The translations under genes and the position numbers were made by a program. A stretch of DNA of 64,000 nt from contig JBITNC010000001.1 of NCBI GenBank assembly GCA_050084985.1, forward strand, positions 139,252,001-139,316,000. Direction: 5' to 3'. The stretch is from Nageia nagi. Its lineage: Eukaryota > Pinophyta. How positions within the stretch are numbered: the stretch's first letter is position 1; each line of letters opens with the position of its first letter. Below the pieces are notes generated by a model that did no database searches, was not told the DNA's origin, and saw only the letters and a program-made list of their open reading frames with translations. Positions 10,983-23,286 of the stretch are shown in pieces.

Positions 10983-12457
10983 CTGAAAGAGATTAAGAAA
11001 GAAATGAGAATACGAAGATGCCTCAAGGTGTGTAGTACAATTTCAAAAAAAAGAAATCCATCTCAAGTATTAAGTCCAAATTCCCCCTCTTAATTTGAAG
11101 GGATGATTTGCACAAAGAAACACATACTATGCATCCATAAGATGTGATTACCACACTCATACCATGAGATCCATATTCATGTACAAGTCTTCAAAAGACT
11201 AAATAATATCATATGTGCGAACCATCTCTCCCACCTCGCATGTGAAGATCACCATGTTCACCATTCCTCTTAATATTTTTCAATTTCATAGTACACCATG
11301 TTGGAGTTAGGAAAGCAACACGCATGCTATCACAGCCTCCATGTAACACAAAAAACATCTATCACATGTAAATAAGCAATTATTTTATCATTTACCTCCA
11401 CATTTTGCACCAAGTTGGTTGGTATTAGGTTGAGGCTGCCTCATAATCAAGGAGTCACCAAATCCATAGGCCACATCATGTAACATTCCCATTGAGATCT
11501 GATCATTTTTCCATGCCATGTAAGGAGTACTGCAATGGCACATCAGATGCCTCCTCATCTACAAGATCTAATAAAAAAATGCACACTATTTCCTGAAGTA
11601 GAATGCCTTTATTCATGCAGGATGTTTTCAAAAAAAGGCAAATGATCACACAACATTATATGCCAAAATATTTGCATCCTTCATTTCATGAATGAAATCC
11701 TCTTTAGATCACATTCACTCCATGCAATCGAAATCATATATTAACATAAACATAAATAGATTAACAAAGGTAGAAATGGTGTCCTTTCACCATACGTGGC
11801 CTCCTCATAGCACTTCACAGTACCAATAATGTCTATAAAGAATAATATCTGTATTTGAAATGATGTAATTTGTTCACATCCCTCATAGTAATATCCCTTG
11901 CAACAATCTTCACTTCATACTTCATACCTCATGCATTACAAGCCTCTATAATACCACAAAATCTTTCTCACAATAAAGTGGCCAATGGGATTCCTCTCCC
12001 CTCCACTCTTCCAATCACAACAATTATTCAACTGCAACAATTCTCCTAAAAAATTAGTTGTGTTATGCCTTTTCCAAGGGGCACACTTTCTTCACTTTAG
12101 CCTCCATAAGGCATTCTTGTGCATGTTCTCTTTGTGCACTTTGGGGGTTAAATCAATTGAGGATCCATACAAGGAGGTGATGTCACAAAAATACATCCCT
12201 ATCTCTGCATGAGCTCTTCTCATGATCCCTCTAGCCAATATTCTTAATGTCTTGTCTCCTTTGGCCATTGCAAACTAAAGTCATCTCTAGGGTAGTTCTT
12301 ATAGATTGTTGATTCTCTCACAAACCACCTAGATCTTTGGATTCAAACCCTCATAAAACATAATTGAAACTTCAAACCTTTAGCCATGAAAAATAATGAA
12401 GGAATACACAAAAAAATGGAGGATGGGAAATGGAATTTTGCATATCTTCTTAACAAG

Positions 12458-12469
12458 GCTCTGATACCA
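12458..12469 (-). other. Primer binding site, exact tRNA-Met match
   Basis: Minus strand reads TGGTATCAGAGC, the exact canonical plant initiator tRNA-Met primer site, directly beside the right LTR. Confidence 0.8.
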
Positions 12470-12650
12470 TTAAAGGAGTAACTCCAAAAGGCCAAATATT
12501 ATATTAATTTGATCAGTTACAAATACATATGAATATACCTTTTCATTTCACCTTTTAAGGTGATTTTTTGGACTTTCTATATTCACTGACACTAGGACTT
12601 TCTAATCCTAAATTACATAATTAATAAATACTTACACACTCACACACCTA

Positions 12651-12740
12651 ATTATGTTGTTCAATAATTATATTAATTATGTTGTTCAATACCTTTTAAT
12701 ATATTAGGTTTTAATCACCTTAATTATGTTGTTCAATAAA
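12651..12740. repeat. Short repeats inside the right LTR
   Basis: The word TTAATTATGTTGTTCAATA occurs about three times with spacers, and is absent from the left LTR copy. It therefore arose after insertion or in this copy alone. Confidence 0.55.
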
Positions 12741-12780
12741 CTCAATATATCCAAATTCCCCCTTCAATTTTCCACCGACA

Positions 12781-13126
12781 CTACTTCCCAATAATTATTT
12801 TAGTATATTTATACCATTCTTATTTGGATATAATCTTTATATGCTTACCTAACAACCATTAAACTCTCTCATTCAACTATTTTATCATTGACTTTTAGTT
12901 TTATTAATTGTCTACCTCTAGTACCAAACATTGTAGAGGGGAGGAACCAATACTTGAGCACATTCCAATGGTTGTGAGGATTATTATCATATATTTTTCT
13001 ATTTGTATAACATACCTAGTCTAGTAGTTGTGAAATTAATTATCAATTATTGTGCATTAAATTATCAACTTTTATAAATTTTTGTGTTAATAAGTAAATT
13101 ACAAGTAATCATTTTAAATATATCAT
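12781..13126. other. No feature recognised
   Basis: AT-rich DNA between the small LTR element and the foldback MITE. Confidence 0.5.
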
Positions 13127-13584
13127 TGATAGGGGAAAGAATCCAGTAGTGTTGCACCCTAACTTTACACCTTTTAAACTATTAATTAATAAAGTTGAAT
13201 CATTGTAAATTTTTTATAGCTTTGTATTCACCTAGTTTTCTATTTATAATTAAGGTTTCAAGTCATCATCATCAAATTTGATAGTCTAATTAAATATTTG
13301 ACTTGATTCTTAACTATTGGTGTAAGTGTAATTGACTATGGGGGGTTGTAACTCACACCAATGGGTATAACATTATAAACATATTTATTTTTGGATAGTT
13401 TCTATGAAAACACATAATTAACCTATCAAATTTGGTGATGACTACTCGAAACCTTAGTTATAAGCAAAAAACTAAGCAAGGAAGAAGTGGTAAAACATTT
13501 AGAGTGATTCGATTTTATTAAATCAAGTTTTAAGAGGTATGTAATCAGGGTGCACAACTACTGGGTCCTCTCCCCTAATACACT
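13127..13584. mobile_element. Foldback MITE with arms of about 175 bp
   Basis: The left arm (about 13127-13305) and right arm (about 13405-13584) are inverted copies. AGTAGTGTTGCACCCT on the left pairs with AGGGTGCACAACTACT on the right. Further inside, AAGGTTTCAAGTCATCATCA pairs with TGATGACTACTCGAAACCTT. The centre contains a second small palindrome, TTGGTGTAAGT against ACTCACACCAA. Total length about 458 bp with no coding capacity, typical of non-autonomous DNA transposons moved in trans. A clear target duplication was not found, so the superfamily is open. Confidence 0.75.
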
Positions 13585-15880
13585 TAACTTTTATATTTAA
13601 AACTTATCTTCTTTGAATTTCCTATATTCTAAAGTTCTTGAACAATAACTTAATATTCGTTCCCTTGAATCTACACAAGTCAATATTAATGATATATTAA
13701 AAAATAATTAGCTTTCTCCTTAGTAAAATACAATTAATGAGATTGTTGAATTAAATAAAATGATAAAAATACATAATGATGAGAAGAAAATGATTGAGAA
13801 AACAACAAACTAATTTTAGAGTCAATAGATAACTAGTTGAAAATAATATCTTGATAAAAAGCCCCTTAATTTACAATATTTTGAACCATTCCTTCATTAG
13901 CATATTCATTTTTCTTTTTTAAATTTATAATATAGTTAAAGGGAAGGAAGAGCCTTTCAACAAGATAAAACATTGCAAATAAAGTCAGATTTAAACTATT
14001 TTTAAAATATATCTTTTCAAATTATTTCCAATAAGAGATTCCTAAGTTTACCTAATAATTCTATTCACAATTTTAAAATCTTGGAAATTAAATTTTTGAA
14101 TGTAAACATAACATAACTAACTACTTTCACTACACTATTTAGTGTCAAATAAAGCAATAATAAGAAATTATGTTAATTTTTTTTTAATAAAATATAATTA
14201 AAATGATTTTTTAACATGATTAAAAGGAAAGTTATAAAGTTATTTTCAATATTAATATTTCCTACTTAAAAAACAGTACATAAAACCAATAATGTATTCC
14301 TTCTTCAATTTTATATAAAAAAATATTTTGATAGAAACTAGTGAGGTTAAATAAAATGGAGGTGAATTAATTAAGTACAATAATAAATTTGAGGTCACAA
14401 GGACAAGAAAACAATCAAGGCCATGCATAAAAGAAATAAATGAATATAGTTAATGCATGCACAATAATATTAATCATCCTAACTTTAGGACCAACTCAAT
14501 AAATAGATAATAATGTTTGCAAAAAAAAAAAAAAGTAGAAAAATAACTTATGTTTAAGATATTAAAAATAAATTTAATAAGTTATCTATAATATAAATTA
14601 GTTGATACAAAGTTTTAGTATAAAGCACATGAACATTGGAGTTTCTTACGTAAAATTGATATGATAAAATAAAAGTATGTGTAACTAAAAATGAGAATAT
14701 AAAGATAGATATAACAAATGATATTTTGGGTAAGGAATAATTTTATTGCATCTATTTTGAAAAATTAATACACAAGAATTATTTTTGAAAAATATAGAAG
14801 GAATTCTTTTTAAAAAAATTAATGAAGTACAAAATAAAGATAAAATATATTTTTTAATTTACATGATTGAGAAAATTCTATAAAACAAAGATACAATAGT
14901 TCCAAAATAAATGATAAGATTTCATCATGATAAGATATTAGGAAATGATTAATAAATCAAATTCATGTTAGAGATCGAACTCCAAACTTATCTTATTTAT
15001 TAAGATAGATAACAACCCAACATACAAGGTTTATCTAAACAAGAACATGTACAAAAATTGACAACCCTTCCAATCCAACTTATTTTGGAAGGAAGTTAGG
15101 AAAATGCCTAAACCCATAATAAATGAATATGATGTTTCTAAAAATATATAATGTGTGAATGAAAAGACTACATATGATTTGGAAAAGGGTGTAGTACTAA
15201 AGTATTGTCAACTATTTTATCTTATAAGTAATTAAACTACTATTCCTTCTTCTTGCAATGATCTTTCATTTCGATGCATCGCTTTCATTAGTGGTAATTA
15301 AATTTAGACACTATGATTAATACAATATATTTACAATAGAATAATGACATAATAGTATTATTGATGAAAGTGAAGATACAATTACAATAGAGTGCTAAAA
15401 AACTCTCACCATGATTATAGAAATAGACTTAGTTATCCTATGAGGAGCACCACCACTTTCCTAACTCAATAATTAATTTGACATAATTATTATCACAACC
15501 TCACCAAGAGATATTTCTTACAATAAAACACTAACCTTATCTTTACTTGAATAATCATGAATTTAATGTAACACTTGATACACTTATGATACTTAACTTT
15601 TGACTCTATGACTCAAGACCTAATACACACATATAAAATCCTTCAAAACTTCTTAACTCACAAATTTTTAACTTCTTTCCAATTTGACTTACATGCTAGA
15701 TAGGCTAGATTAGATATCTAGAATTTTTTTATCATTTGAATTTTAAAACACATTATATTTTAACCTCTTGAAATATCCAAATCACTTGTATAAATATCCA
15801 TGATATGCCACATGGATCTTTTGCCACATAACCCTTTTCTTGAATGCCCTTTTAAATATCAACAAATACTTGCACATCAT
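13585..15880. other. No feature recognised
   Basis: Long very AT-rich stretch with homopolymer A near 14520-14534. No open frame, LTR, or inverted repeat was convincing. Confidence 0.5.
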
Positions 15881-16450
15881 CACATATCCTTATGCCACAT
15901 AACCTTATGGATAATTTTAGAATAGATTAAAACAATTATCTATCAACTAGACTTGTTCAATATATTATTCATCTTTGATAAGGCATAAATTTTTGTAGAG
16001 ACATCCAATTGAGATGATTCCTTTTGTATTGAATATTCCTCAATGATACATTTTCAACATGTATACGCATACCTACCTTTTCTGAAATTTTGATCATCAT
16101 CTTGTGTGTTTTCTAACAAACTATCCAATCTATGTGTTTCATACCAACAACAATCACATTTTAAAATAGAGCATGCATGCCTAAATTTAGCATGTGTGGG
16201 TTATTTTTTTCTCCCAACTAAGATTTAGGAGTTGTTATTTTGAGTTTCTATTTCACCTAGTTGATGTATAGCATGTTAGGTTAATTTTAGGACTTCTAGA
16301 TTTATGATTTTTCAAGATTGGATTATAAAAAGTTGAGTTTATCCAACTTGAGTCTATTTTTAGTTGAATCTATATTTAGGATTGTCCAAATCCTATATAT
16401 GTATTTAAAGATTTTTTTTTTAATCAATGAAAGTAATATTATACTTCTCA
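15880..16450 (+). repeat. 5' LTR of the outer element
   Basis: Matches 50436-50862 in order and orientation. The left boundary is approximate because the first part has diverged; the right boundary is set by the primer site at 16454. Confidence 0.6.
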
Positions 16451-16453
16451 TTA

Positions 16454-16465
16454 TGGTATTAGATC
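16454..16465 (+). other. Degenerate primer binding site
   Basis: Reads TGGTATTAGATC (16455 on) after a TTAT spacer, two changes from TGGTATCAGAGC. It lies at the end of the 5' LTR and upstream of gag. Confidence 0.5.
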
Positions 16466-16834
16466 TTTGTTGAAAGATATATTGGGTTAGAAGAGAGCTT
16501 ATGGGTGTTTGAAAGAATTTAGAGAAACTCTTGCAAGTGTGTGAAGAGAGGCCCAAAGTTGTGTTGTATTATTGAGAATGTAATGGCTATCAATAACAAC
16601 ACTATACCCAACATATTAAATTCTTAGTTGTAAGAACATTGCTTAGGGAAAGCTATTGAGTTTGAGTTTTTGTGGGTACATTGTGAAGAATCTATTGAAT
16701 TCGTGCATAGGGCATGATCCCATATTTTTTGTGTTGAGCATTGTAAGAATGAGTAGAAAGAACAAATTCTCTACCCATTAAAGAGATGAGTGTGAAGATT
16801 TATTAAATATTTACACAAAGAAACTACTTGTTGG

Positions 16835-17215
16835 CATAATGGCCACCATGTATGAAAAATTAGAGGTGCCCAAATTTAATGGTGATGATTATGCTTACTA
16901 GATGATAAGGATGAAGACTTGTTGATGGCCAAAGAACTTTGGAGCATTATATAAGATGGATATTAGGAACCACCAAATTAGAGCATGCTTGGAGAAAAAA
17001 AAAAGTTGAAGAAAAGAGAGCAATATGAAAATTGGTTGTCTCTCATGGAATTAAGGAGAAGTATAAAAGATAATATTTTTCCTCTCATTTCTAGGTGTAT
17101 GATAGTTGCACATGCATGGAAAATACTGCAAGAAGTTAATAGAAACTCTTGTGAGCTAGTGTGTGACAATATCCAAGGTTGTCCGAGGAGGCAGTTGGAG
17201 CCTTGTTCCATTTAA
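16835..17215 (+). pseudogene. Ty1/copia-type gag (UBN2-like) remnant
   Basis: Broken gag. It opens with MYEKLEVPKFNGDDYAY then a stop in place of Trp, followed by MIRMKT. This is the classic copia N-terminus, in which a P-K-F-x-G-x-N-Y-x-x-W-x-x-R-M motif is conserved. A frameshift leads to 16985-17215, where IKDNIFPLISRCMIVAHAWK and ILQEV match the UBN2/retrotransposon gag motif of small hydrophobics before A-W-x-x-L. It encodes a capsid-like protein that binds element RNA in the cytoplasm. At least one stop and one frameshift inactivate it. It lies directly downstream of the LTR and primer site, as expected. Confidence 0.65.
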
Positions 17216-17269
17216 GATTTATTTAGATATCCCTATAGGGACTCTTTTGGAGACCCTTTTGAGCCTTGT

Positions 17270-17710
17270 ATGGTTATTATTATGGGAGATATGTCTTATA
17301 AGGAAGGGATATATAATGATAATGATGGATTCTTCTTTGAAGTAGAATACATGCATAAAGAAGAGCCTTGTGTTGAGGTTTGTAAAACTCTCATGAAAGA
17401 GAGTAGTGTTAATGAATTTCTTCTTCACGAAAAGAGAAAAAAAGATGTGAGTGTGGCATGCTTAAAAAAATGCATAAAGAAAAATGGATGGAGGATCATT
17501 TTATGAGAATGATGACTCTAATCGTAAAGACCAATCTAAAGTGGAGGCATATGATTCTCTCATGGAGGAGACACTATCTTGGAATTTTATGGATTCATAT
17601 CATGAAACACAAATCCCTCTCATAGAGGAGAATATTGGAGATAAGGAGCATTGTTGGCTCAATTATGATGAATACCATTCACTTAGAATTGGTGTGTGCT
17701 CTCTTTAAAG
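17270..17710 (+). pseudogene. Unrecognised ORFs of the outer element
   Basis: Overlapping plus-strand frames at 17270-17506 and 17484-17708 rich in Asp, Glu and Lys (for example SLMEETLSWNFMDSYHE). They carry no integrase, reverse transcriptase or zinc-knuckle motif. Repeated words such as SLMEE/TLMKE suggest internal duplication. A purine-rich tract (AAAGGGGGAGAAAAC, about 17762) follows, so they could be the 3' coding part of the element before its polypurine tract. Function unknown. Confidence 0.35.
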
Positions 17711-17799
17711 AGGAAATAAAGATTTTATACAAATGGAAGACAAAGATGTTAGAGTTCCTCTAAAGGGGGAGAAAACTAAAAGAGAAGGAGAAATAATTA

Positions 17800-18400
17800 T
17801 GATGCACTCACAACACCTAATGAGACTTTCCTTATAAGTCAAGGGTAAAGTACCAACTTCCTTGGATCATAACTTTTGATCCAGGTCTCTATTCGAGCTT
17901 CCTTCTTTTTAAACATCCAAAATTGAATTAATATCACCATTGTGATACAAAGACAACAACACTATCACTATTAGAGCATTTTCAATACTCTTTAGGGTCC
18001 TGAATCATCATTGATTGGCAAAAAATGGGCTTTCAATGAAATATTCTATTATTTTTTAACAATTTTTGATATTTAATTTCTTCTTTTTTACATGAGTCAG
18101 TTTGAAGAGATATTTTTAGGGAAGTCTTAATTTTTGAATAGTAGTTTTTTTGGGTCCATACAAGTGAAACTTTAGAATTACTAAAAATAATGATTCTTGA
18201 TACTTACTAAAAAAAAATTAGCATTTGGAGAGGGTTTTTGGATATTATGTAGGAAGTTAAACCATTATAAAGGAAGTGTAGATTCAAAAGAATAAAGAAT
18301 TATTATTTTGAATTTTATTCTTTCTTTGGTTTGCTTGTTTGTGTAAATCAATATTTGGAGTACTAATTTATTCTCTTGTACGAATCTACATCATTTGATA
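17800..18400 (+). repeat. 5' LTR of the split gypsy element
   Basis: Begins TGATGCACTC. The words GGGCTTTCAATGAAA, TTTAGAATTACTAAAAATA and GATTCAAAAGAATAAAGAAT recur in the same order in the other LTR. The last of these lies in the half found at 48985-49005. The right end is approximate. Confidence 0.8.
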
Positions 18401-18435
18401 TAATAGAAGGTGTCATCTTATTAGGGAAGAGAAAA

Positions 18436-19545
18436 TGTCACCCAAAAGAGCACCTAAAGAACTATACAAAGGTGCTTATGCTTAAATGAATAGGAATATC
18501 AAGGATCTACATGTAAAAATAGCATGGCTAACCGATGTAATTAATTGCATGGGGGAGAGGCATCCCCATACTCAAGAAGGTCAAGTATATAACATTGAAA
18601 GTTTAACTGAGGAAGGTGGACCTGAGGTCCATATGGGAGTAGAACTAGAAGGCTAGAGGGATAAGTGCAATATTTTGAATATCAACTAATATAAGTTTTA
18701 TAAGGGATTAAGGGAAACTGAGATGGAATCAAACTCAAGGTTCTCGAGTATGCTAGTGGATTAAAACCATAGGATTCGATTGATTAGATCAATAACCTAG
18801 AGAGATATTTTAAATGGAGTAACCTTGTTGAGGATAAGAAGGTAAAGCTTGCATGCATGAAGTTAAAGAGATATGCATTGATTTGGTGAGGTCATCTACA
18901 GATTGGAAGATTGAGGAAAGGAAAAGAAAAGATCAATACTTGGGCCAAGATGAAGAAGAAGATGCAAGAACAATTTATACCGGTAAATTACTCCTTAATT
19001 CTATTTTATAGATTTTAGAATCTTCAATAGAAGGACCAAAGCATAAAGGGATACACTAATGATTTCTACAAGCTATCCATTTGAGTGGAGCATAATATGA
19101 TAGATGAGAAAAGGTATGCAAGGTATGTAAATAGCCTAAGTTTTATTATTCAATATGAGATTAACATGCATTGTACTCTTACTGTAAAGGATGTATATCA
19201 AATATCCCTTAAATCCAAAGAGAATATGAAAAGGGTTAATAGAGGAGGTAAGAAGGGGTTTACACCCTCTTCAAATCGAGGGTGAGGTAGACCAAATTTA
19301 TTGAAAGGAGAATCTTCAATGCCCACTAGATAAGAAGAGGCTAGTCAAAATCAAAGAGGAAGTGGATATCCTAGAGGAAGGGGAAATGGAGGTGGTTAGA
19401 CTAGAATCAAGGTATAGAATCCATTAAAATATTATAGATGTGGAGAGGAAGGTCATAAGGCATATGATTTCCCTTGGTATGATGTTGAAGAGAGGGGATT
19501 AGCTAGATTTTCTCTAGTTGAGGATGAAGAGGAAGCTGAGATAGA
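18436..19545 (+). pseudogene. gag of the split gypsy element
   Basis: Broken gag. It starts near MSPKRAPKELYKGAYA (18436), passes through a capsid region including VKLACMKLKRYALIWW (about 18840-18890), and continues in the open stretch 19085-19285 with YEINMHCTLTVKDVYQISLK. It ends in a zinc knuckle read as YYRCGEEGHKAYDFP (about 19428-19472). In an intact knuckle the first and last cysteines would be present; here both are replaced (Y and F), leaving one Cys and one His. Several stops and frameshifts occur. The product would have been the RNA-binding capsid protein. Confidence 0.7.
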
Positions 19546-19558
19546 AATTGGTGTAAAC

Positions 19559-19855
19559 ATGGGTGAAACCCCCATGATAAGGAGAAAAATCATTTTTTTG
19601 AAGAAGAAAAACATGCAAGAAGACTATGGTGGAAGTTATTGGTTGTGTACTAATATCTTTTGTACAAGATGCACATCAGGAGGAAAGGTATATAATGTAG
19701 TCATTGATGGTGGTAGTTATGAAAATATGGATTACATTATAATGGTTGATAAAATGAATTTCAAATATGAGAAACACCCATATCCTTATCATGTCTCATG
19801 GATCAGAAAGGCAAGTGAGGTTACTATTGATAAGAGTTGTCTAGTGAAATTTTAA
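19559..19855 (+). pseudogene. Retroviral-type aspartic protease of the split gypsy element
   Basis: A 98-residue open frame containing KVYNVVIDGGSYENM, which corresponds to the gypsy protease active-site motif usually written I-D-S/G-G-S-S/T-x-N. The catalytic Asp is kept. It follows the zinc knuckle and precedes the reverse transcriptase, as in Ty3/gypsy pol. Because gag and the downstream parts are full of stops, it is not part of a working polyprotein. Confidence 0.65.
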
Positions 19856-20239
19856 GTGGAGATACTTATAAGGATGCAATATGATGTGATGTGATCCTAA
19901 TAGATTCTTGTCATATATTATTGGGGAGGCCATGGTAATTTGATAGAAACACCTTTCATGATAGAGTCATAAGTACCTAAACATTCTAGAAGGATGGTGT
20001 AAAGGTGGTACTTTTACCTCTTAAAGAAGAAGGACAAGGACATAGTTTGCTGACTGCAAAGGAATTTTCATAGAGGCATGAGAAGTTAGCTGGTGTTATG
20101 CATATACCAAAAAGAAAGTAAAGATAAAACAAGTACCTATCCCACATATAATGATGAAGTTGTTGAAAGAGTATGCATATGTTATACTAGAGGAGTTACC
20201 ATAGGAGTATCCAACATCATATTGACTTAATTCCTAGGT

Positions 20240-21385
20240 TGGCTCTTCCAAATTAGGTAGCCTATCGATTAATACTAAAATAGAATATTGAGTTAATAAA
20301 TAAAGTGATAAAATTGATGTAAGAAGGATTGGTTAAGGAGAGTAATATAACCATTAGGTAGAGATTCTCAATGCTTAGAATTCATGATATGATGGATCCT
20401 TTAGTTAGAGAAAATTATTTTAGTAAGATCAACCTAAAGAGTGGTAAGTACCAAATTCAAATTAAGAAGGGTGATGAATGAAAGAAAACCTTTAAAACCC
20501 AATATGGATTATATGAATGCATAATGATACCATTTGGGTTGTCTAATGCACCAAGTACCTTTATGTAGTTGATGAATAGAGTGCTACATGAATAGGGTAG
20601 TATATTTCTAGTTGTTTACTTTGATGATACTTTAATTTTAAGTAAGACTAAAGAGGAACACATGTACCATTTGAGGTTGGTATTGGAGTTGTTAAGAAAT
20701 GAAAAATTATATGCTAATTTGAAGAAATATAGTTTCCTTTAAGAAAGTTTAGTATTTCTGGGGTTTGTAGTTTCAAAGGATGGCATCAAAATGGATGAAG
20801 AAAAGGTGAAGACAATTATTGAATTGACTATCAAAATAAATTTAACTGAAGTAAGGAGTTTCCATGGTTTGGTAACTTTTTATAGTAAATTTATTAGCAT
20901 TGTTTCCCCCATCATATAATGCATGAATGGAAGGGTATTCATATGGACAAAGGATTCTATGGAGAGTTTTTATATTTTGAAAAGAAAGGTAATGAAAACA
21001 CCTATTTTAGTATTAATTGATTTTAAAAAATTATTTAAGATAAACTATTATGCCTCACATGTTGGAATTGGAGTTGTGCTAAGCCAAAGAGGATGACCAA
21101 TAACATTTTTCAATGAGAAGTTGAATGAGGTACAAAAGTATTAATCCACCTATGATTTTGAATTCTACACTATTATGCAAGCATTAAGATATTGATGATA
21201 TTATCTTTTATCCAAGGAGTTTGTGATCTTCATTGACCATGAAGAATTGAGGTATGTAAATTCTTAGAAGAAACTAAATAGTAGACATGCAAAATGGGTG
21301 TCTTTTTTGTAAGGGTACAAAATTACCTTGAAGAATAGATCAAGAAAAATAAGGTTGTTGATTCATTGAGTCAAAGGGTGTATGA
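20240..21385 (+). pseudogene. Reverse transcriptase and RNase H of the split gypsy element
   Basis: Recognisable polymerase domain. GKYQIQIKKGDE and FKTQYGLYECIMIPFGLSNA precede the catalytic box VVYFDDTLILSKTKEEH (about 20611-20660), where YFDD replaces the usual YVDD. LVFLGFVVSKDGIKM and SFHGLVTFYSKFI then give the thumb/connection. RNase H follows with NYYASHVGIGVVLSQRG (the usual first Asp is Tyr here) and later RHAKWVSFL. It would copy element RNA to DNA. Stops are frequent, for example at about 20481 and 20565. Confidence 0.8.
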
Positions 21386-21439
21386 TGCCAATTTTGGGCA
21401 AGTGGTGAAATAATATAATAACCTAATAATAGGTGAGAT

Positions 21440-22330
21440 TAGTCATATTTTTGAAGAATATATTATGTAGGATGGTTATATGTTTAGGGGTAAACAATTT
21501 TGCATCCCTATTGGTTCTATAAGGGACAACATACTAAGAGAGATGCATAGTGGGGATTTAGTCGAATACTTTACGATGGAGAAAATCATTACTCTCATTA
21601 AAAATAAATATTATTCGTTAAAGGTGAGGAGAGATATAACTAGGTTTTTTTTCTAGATGCAAAGTGTGCCAGATGGATAAAGGCCATGCCTAAAAGAATT
21701 AGTTATATATGCCCTTTCCAGTTCTTATAGGGCCATGGATTGACCTCAAAATGGACTTTATGTTAGGACTACTATGTACCCAATGAGGTAAGGATTCCAT
21801 ATTTATTGTTGGTGAAAGGTTTTCTAAGATGGAATATTTCATTACATGCAAGAAATCAAAGATGACATAGGAGTTGCATTCCTATTCTTTTATAAGATCA
21901 AGAGATTGCAAAGTATTTCAAAATCTATCACCTCGGATTAGGATGTCAAGTTTTTGAGCCATTTTTGAAGGATATTATGGAAGAAGTTGGATACAAAAAT
22001 CCAATTCATAAGTATGTATCATCTATAAAACTGATGGAAAGACAAAGGTTGTAAATTGAATTTTAAAAAATCTTTTGAGATGCATAGTGGGTACAAAGAT
22101 AAGATAATGGGATTAAGCTTTACCACAATATGAGTTTGCCTACAACATCTTAGTTAATCACTTGAAAAGGAAGTTCCCATTTCATAGTATTTATGGAAAA
22201 AATCCCAAGGGTATGACCAATTTAGTGGAATTACCTATCATAGAAAAGGTTAGTGATGATATAGAGGCTTTTACAAAACATCTAAAATAGTTGCAAGAGG
22301 ATGTTTGAGAATAATTGCAAGAGAGTAATA
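21440..22330 (+). pseudogene. Integrase of the split gypsy element
   Basis: Degraded integrase. GYMFRGKQFCIPIGSIR and REMHSGDLVEYF represent the region before the His/Cys zinc-binding part. LIKNKYYSLKVRRDI follows, then frame-jumping traces of the catalytic core (SD-DVKFLSHF at about 21930-21970, where gypsy elements have S-D-R-D-x-x-F-x-S-x-F). Many frameshifts. Confidence 0.65.
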
Positions 22331-22559
22331 TCAAGTACAAAGTAGTAATAGATTCATATAGATAAGTGAAAATATTTTTGGAAGGTGACTTAGTGATGGT
22401 CCATATTCATAAAGAACAATTTCCACAAGGAACCTATATTAAACTGAAGATGAATAAGATTGTTCCTTATCAAACTCTATAGAAGAGGAATTATAATTCC
22501 TGTAAAGTTGAACAACCAAAAGACCTAGATATCTCACCCATATTCAATGTTTCTAATTT

Positions 22560-22847
22560 ATATACCTTTTATGGATATATTGGGGATGTAAAAATGGAAG
22601 ATAAAAACATTTAGAAGTAACAATTACCCAGGAAAAAGAAGGAATGCATTGCACATATCCTAGATATGAAGGTGATTACCACATGACATGGCAACTACAA
22701 TAGGTATCTAATTGAGTGGGAATGATTATCCTCAATAGAGAGCATGTGCAATTATAAAGGAGAGTTGAGTAAGGTTCACAATGACAAGCTTTAGGAGTTT
22801 CATCAATAGAACTTGTAGAAGTTGAGTTCCTTTCAACCAAAGGATAA
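22560..22847 (+). pseudogene. Chromodomain-like tail of integrase
   Basis: Near the 3' end of pol the translation gives AHILDMKVITT and then GNYNRYLIEWE (about 22650-22720). This resembles the chromodomain pattern in which an I-L-D segment precedes Y-L-I/V-K-W. Chromodomains target chromoviruses to particular chromatin marks. Stops are present and the aromatic cage cannot be confirmed. Confidence 0.4.
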
Positions 22848-23286
22848 TGATGTATTCGCAACACCTAGTGAGACTTTCATTATGGAGCATGGGGAAATTA
22901 CAAACTTCCCAGGATCATAAATTTTAATTCAAATGTTTGTTTGAGCCCTTTTTTCAAATAAAAATTGAGTTGTTATCTATGAAGATAGCTATGTTATCAT
23001 TTTCATAGCATTCTTGATACTTTTTGGAGTCCTAAATCATCATTGGTTGGCTAGAAATGGGCTTTGAACAAATTATTTTAATTTTTTTTTAACAAGTTTT
23101 GGTATTTAATTCTTTTGTTGAATGAGTCAATTTGGGGAGATTCTATAAAAGTATTAATTTTTAAATAATGGATGCATAATTCTTGTTTTGGATCCATTCG
23201 AGGGGTAGTTTAGAATTACTAAAAATAGTAAGTCCAAATACTTACTAAAAATAGAAATAGAGCATTTAAGGAAGGATTTTGGATAT
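22848..23286 (+). repeat. 3' LTR of the split gypsy element, left half
   Basis: Begins TGATGTATTCGCAACACC and follows LTR1 up to GATTTTGGATAT, where the MULE begins. The missing rest of the LTR is found at 48943-49100. Confidence 0.8.
23277..23286 (+). repeat. Target site duplication of the MULE, left copy
   Basis: TTTTGGATAT; the right copy at 48933-48942 is TTTTGTATAT (one mismatch). The uninterrupted LTR1 has the site once (TTTTTGGATATTATG). A 9-10 bp duplication is typical for Mutator-like transposition. Confidence 0.75.

Larger units (their letters stand above)
10830..12780 (-). mobile_element. Small non-coding LTR retrotransposon (LARD/TRIM-like)
   Basis: Minus-strand element. The right LTR is 12471-12780 and the left LTR is a truncated copy ending at 10968. 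They share TCTAATCCTAAATTACATAA and TTAATAAATACTT (about 10862-10905 and 12598-12641). A perfect tRNA-Met primer site lies inside the right LTR and a purine-rich tract inside the left LTR. Read on the minus strand the LTRs start TGTTGGAAA and TGTCGGTGG. The roughly 1.5-kb interior has no open frame resembling gag or pol, so any movement would have depended on another element's proteins. Confidence 0.65.
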
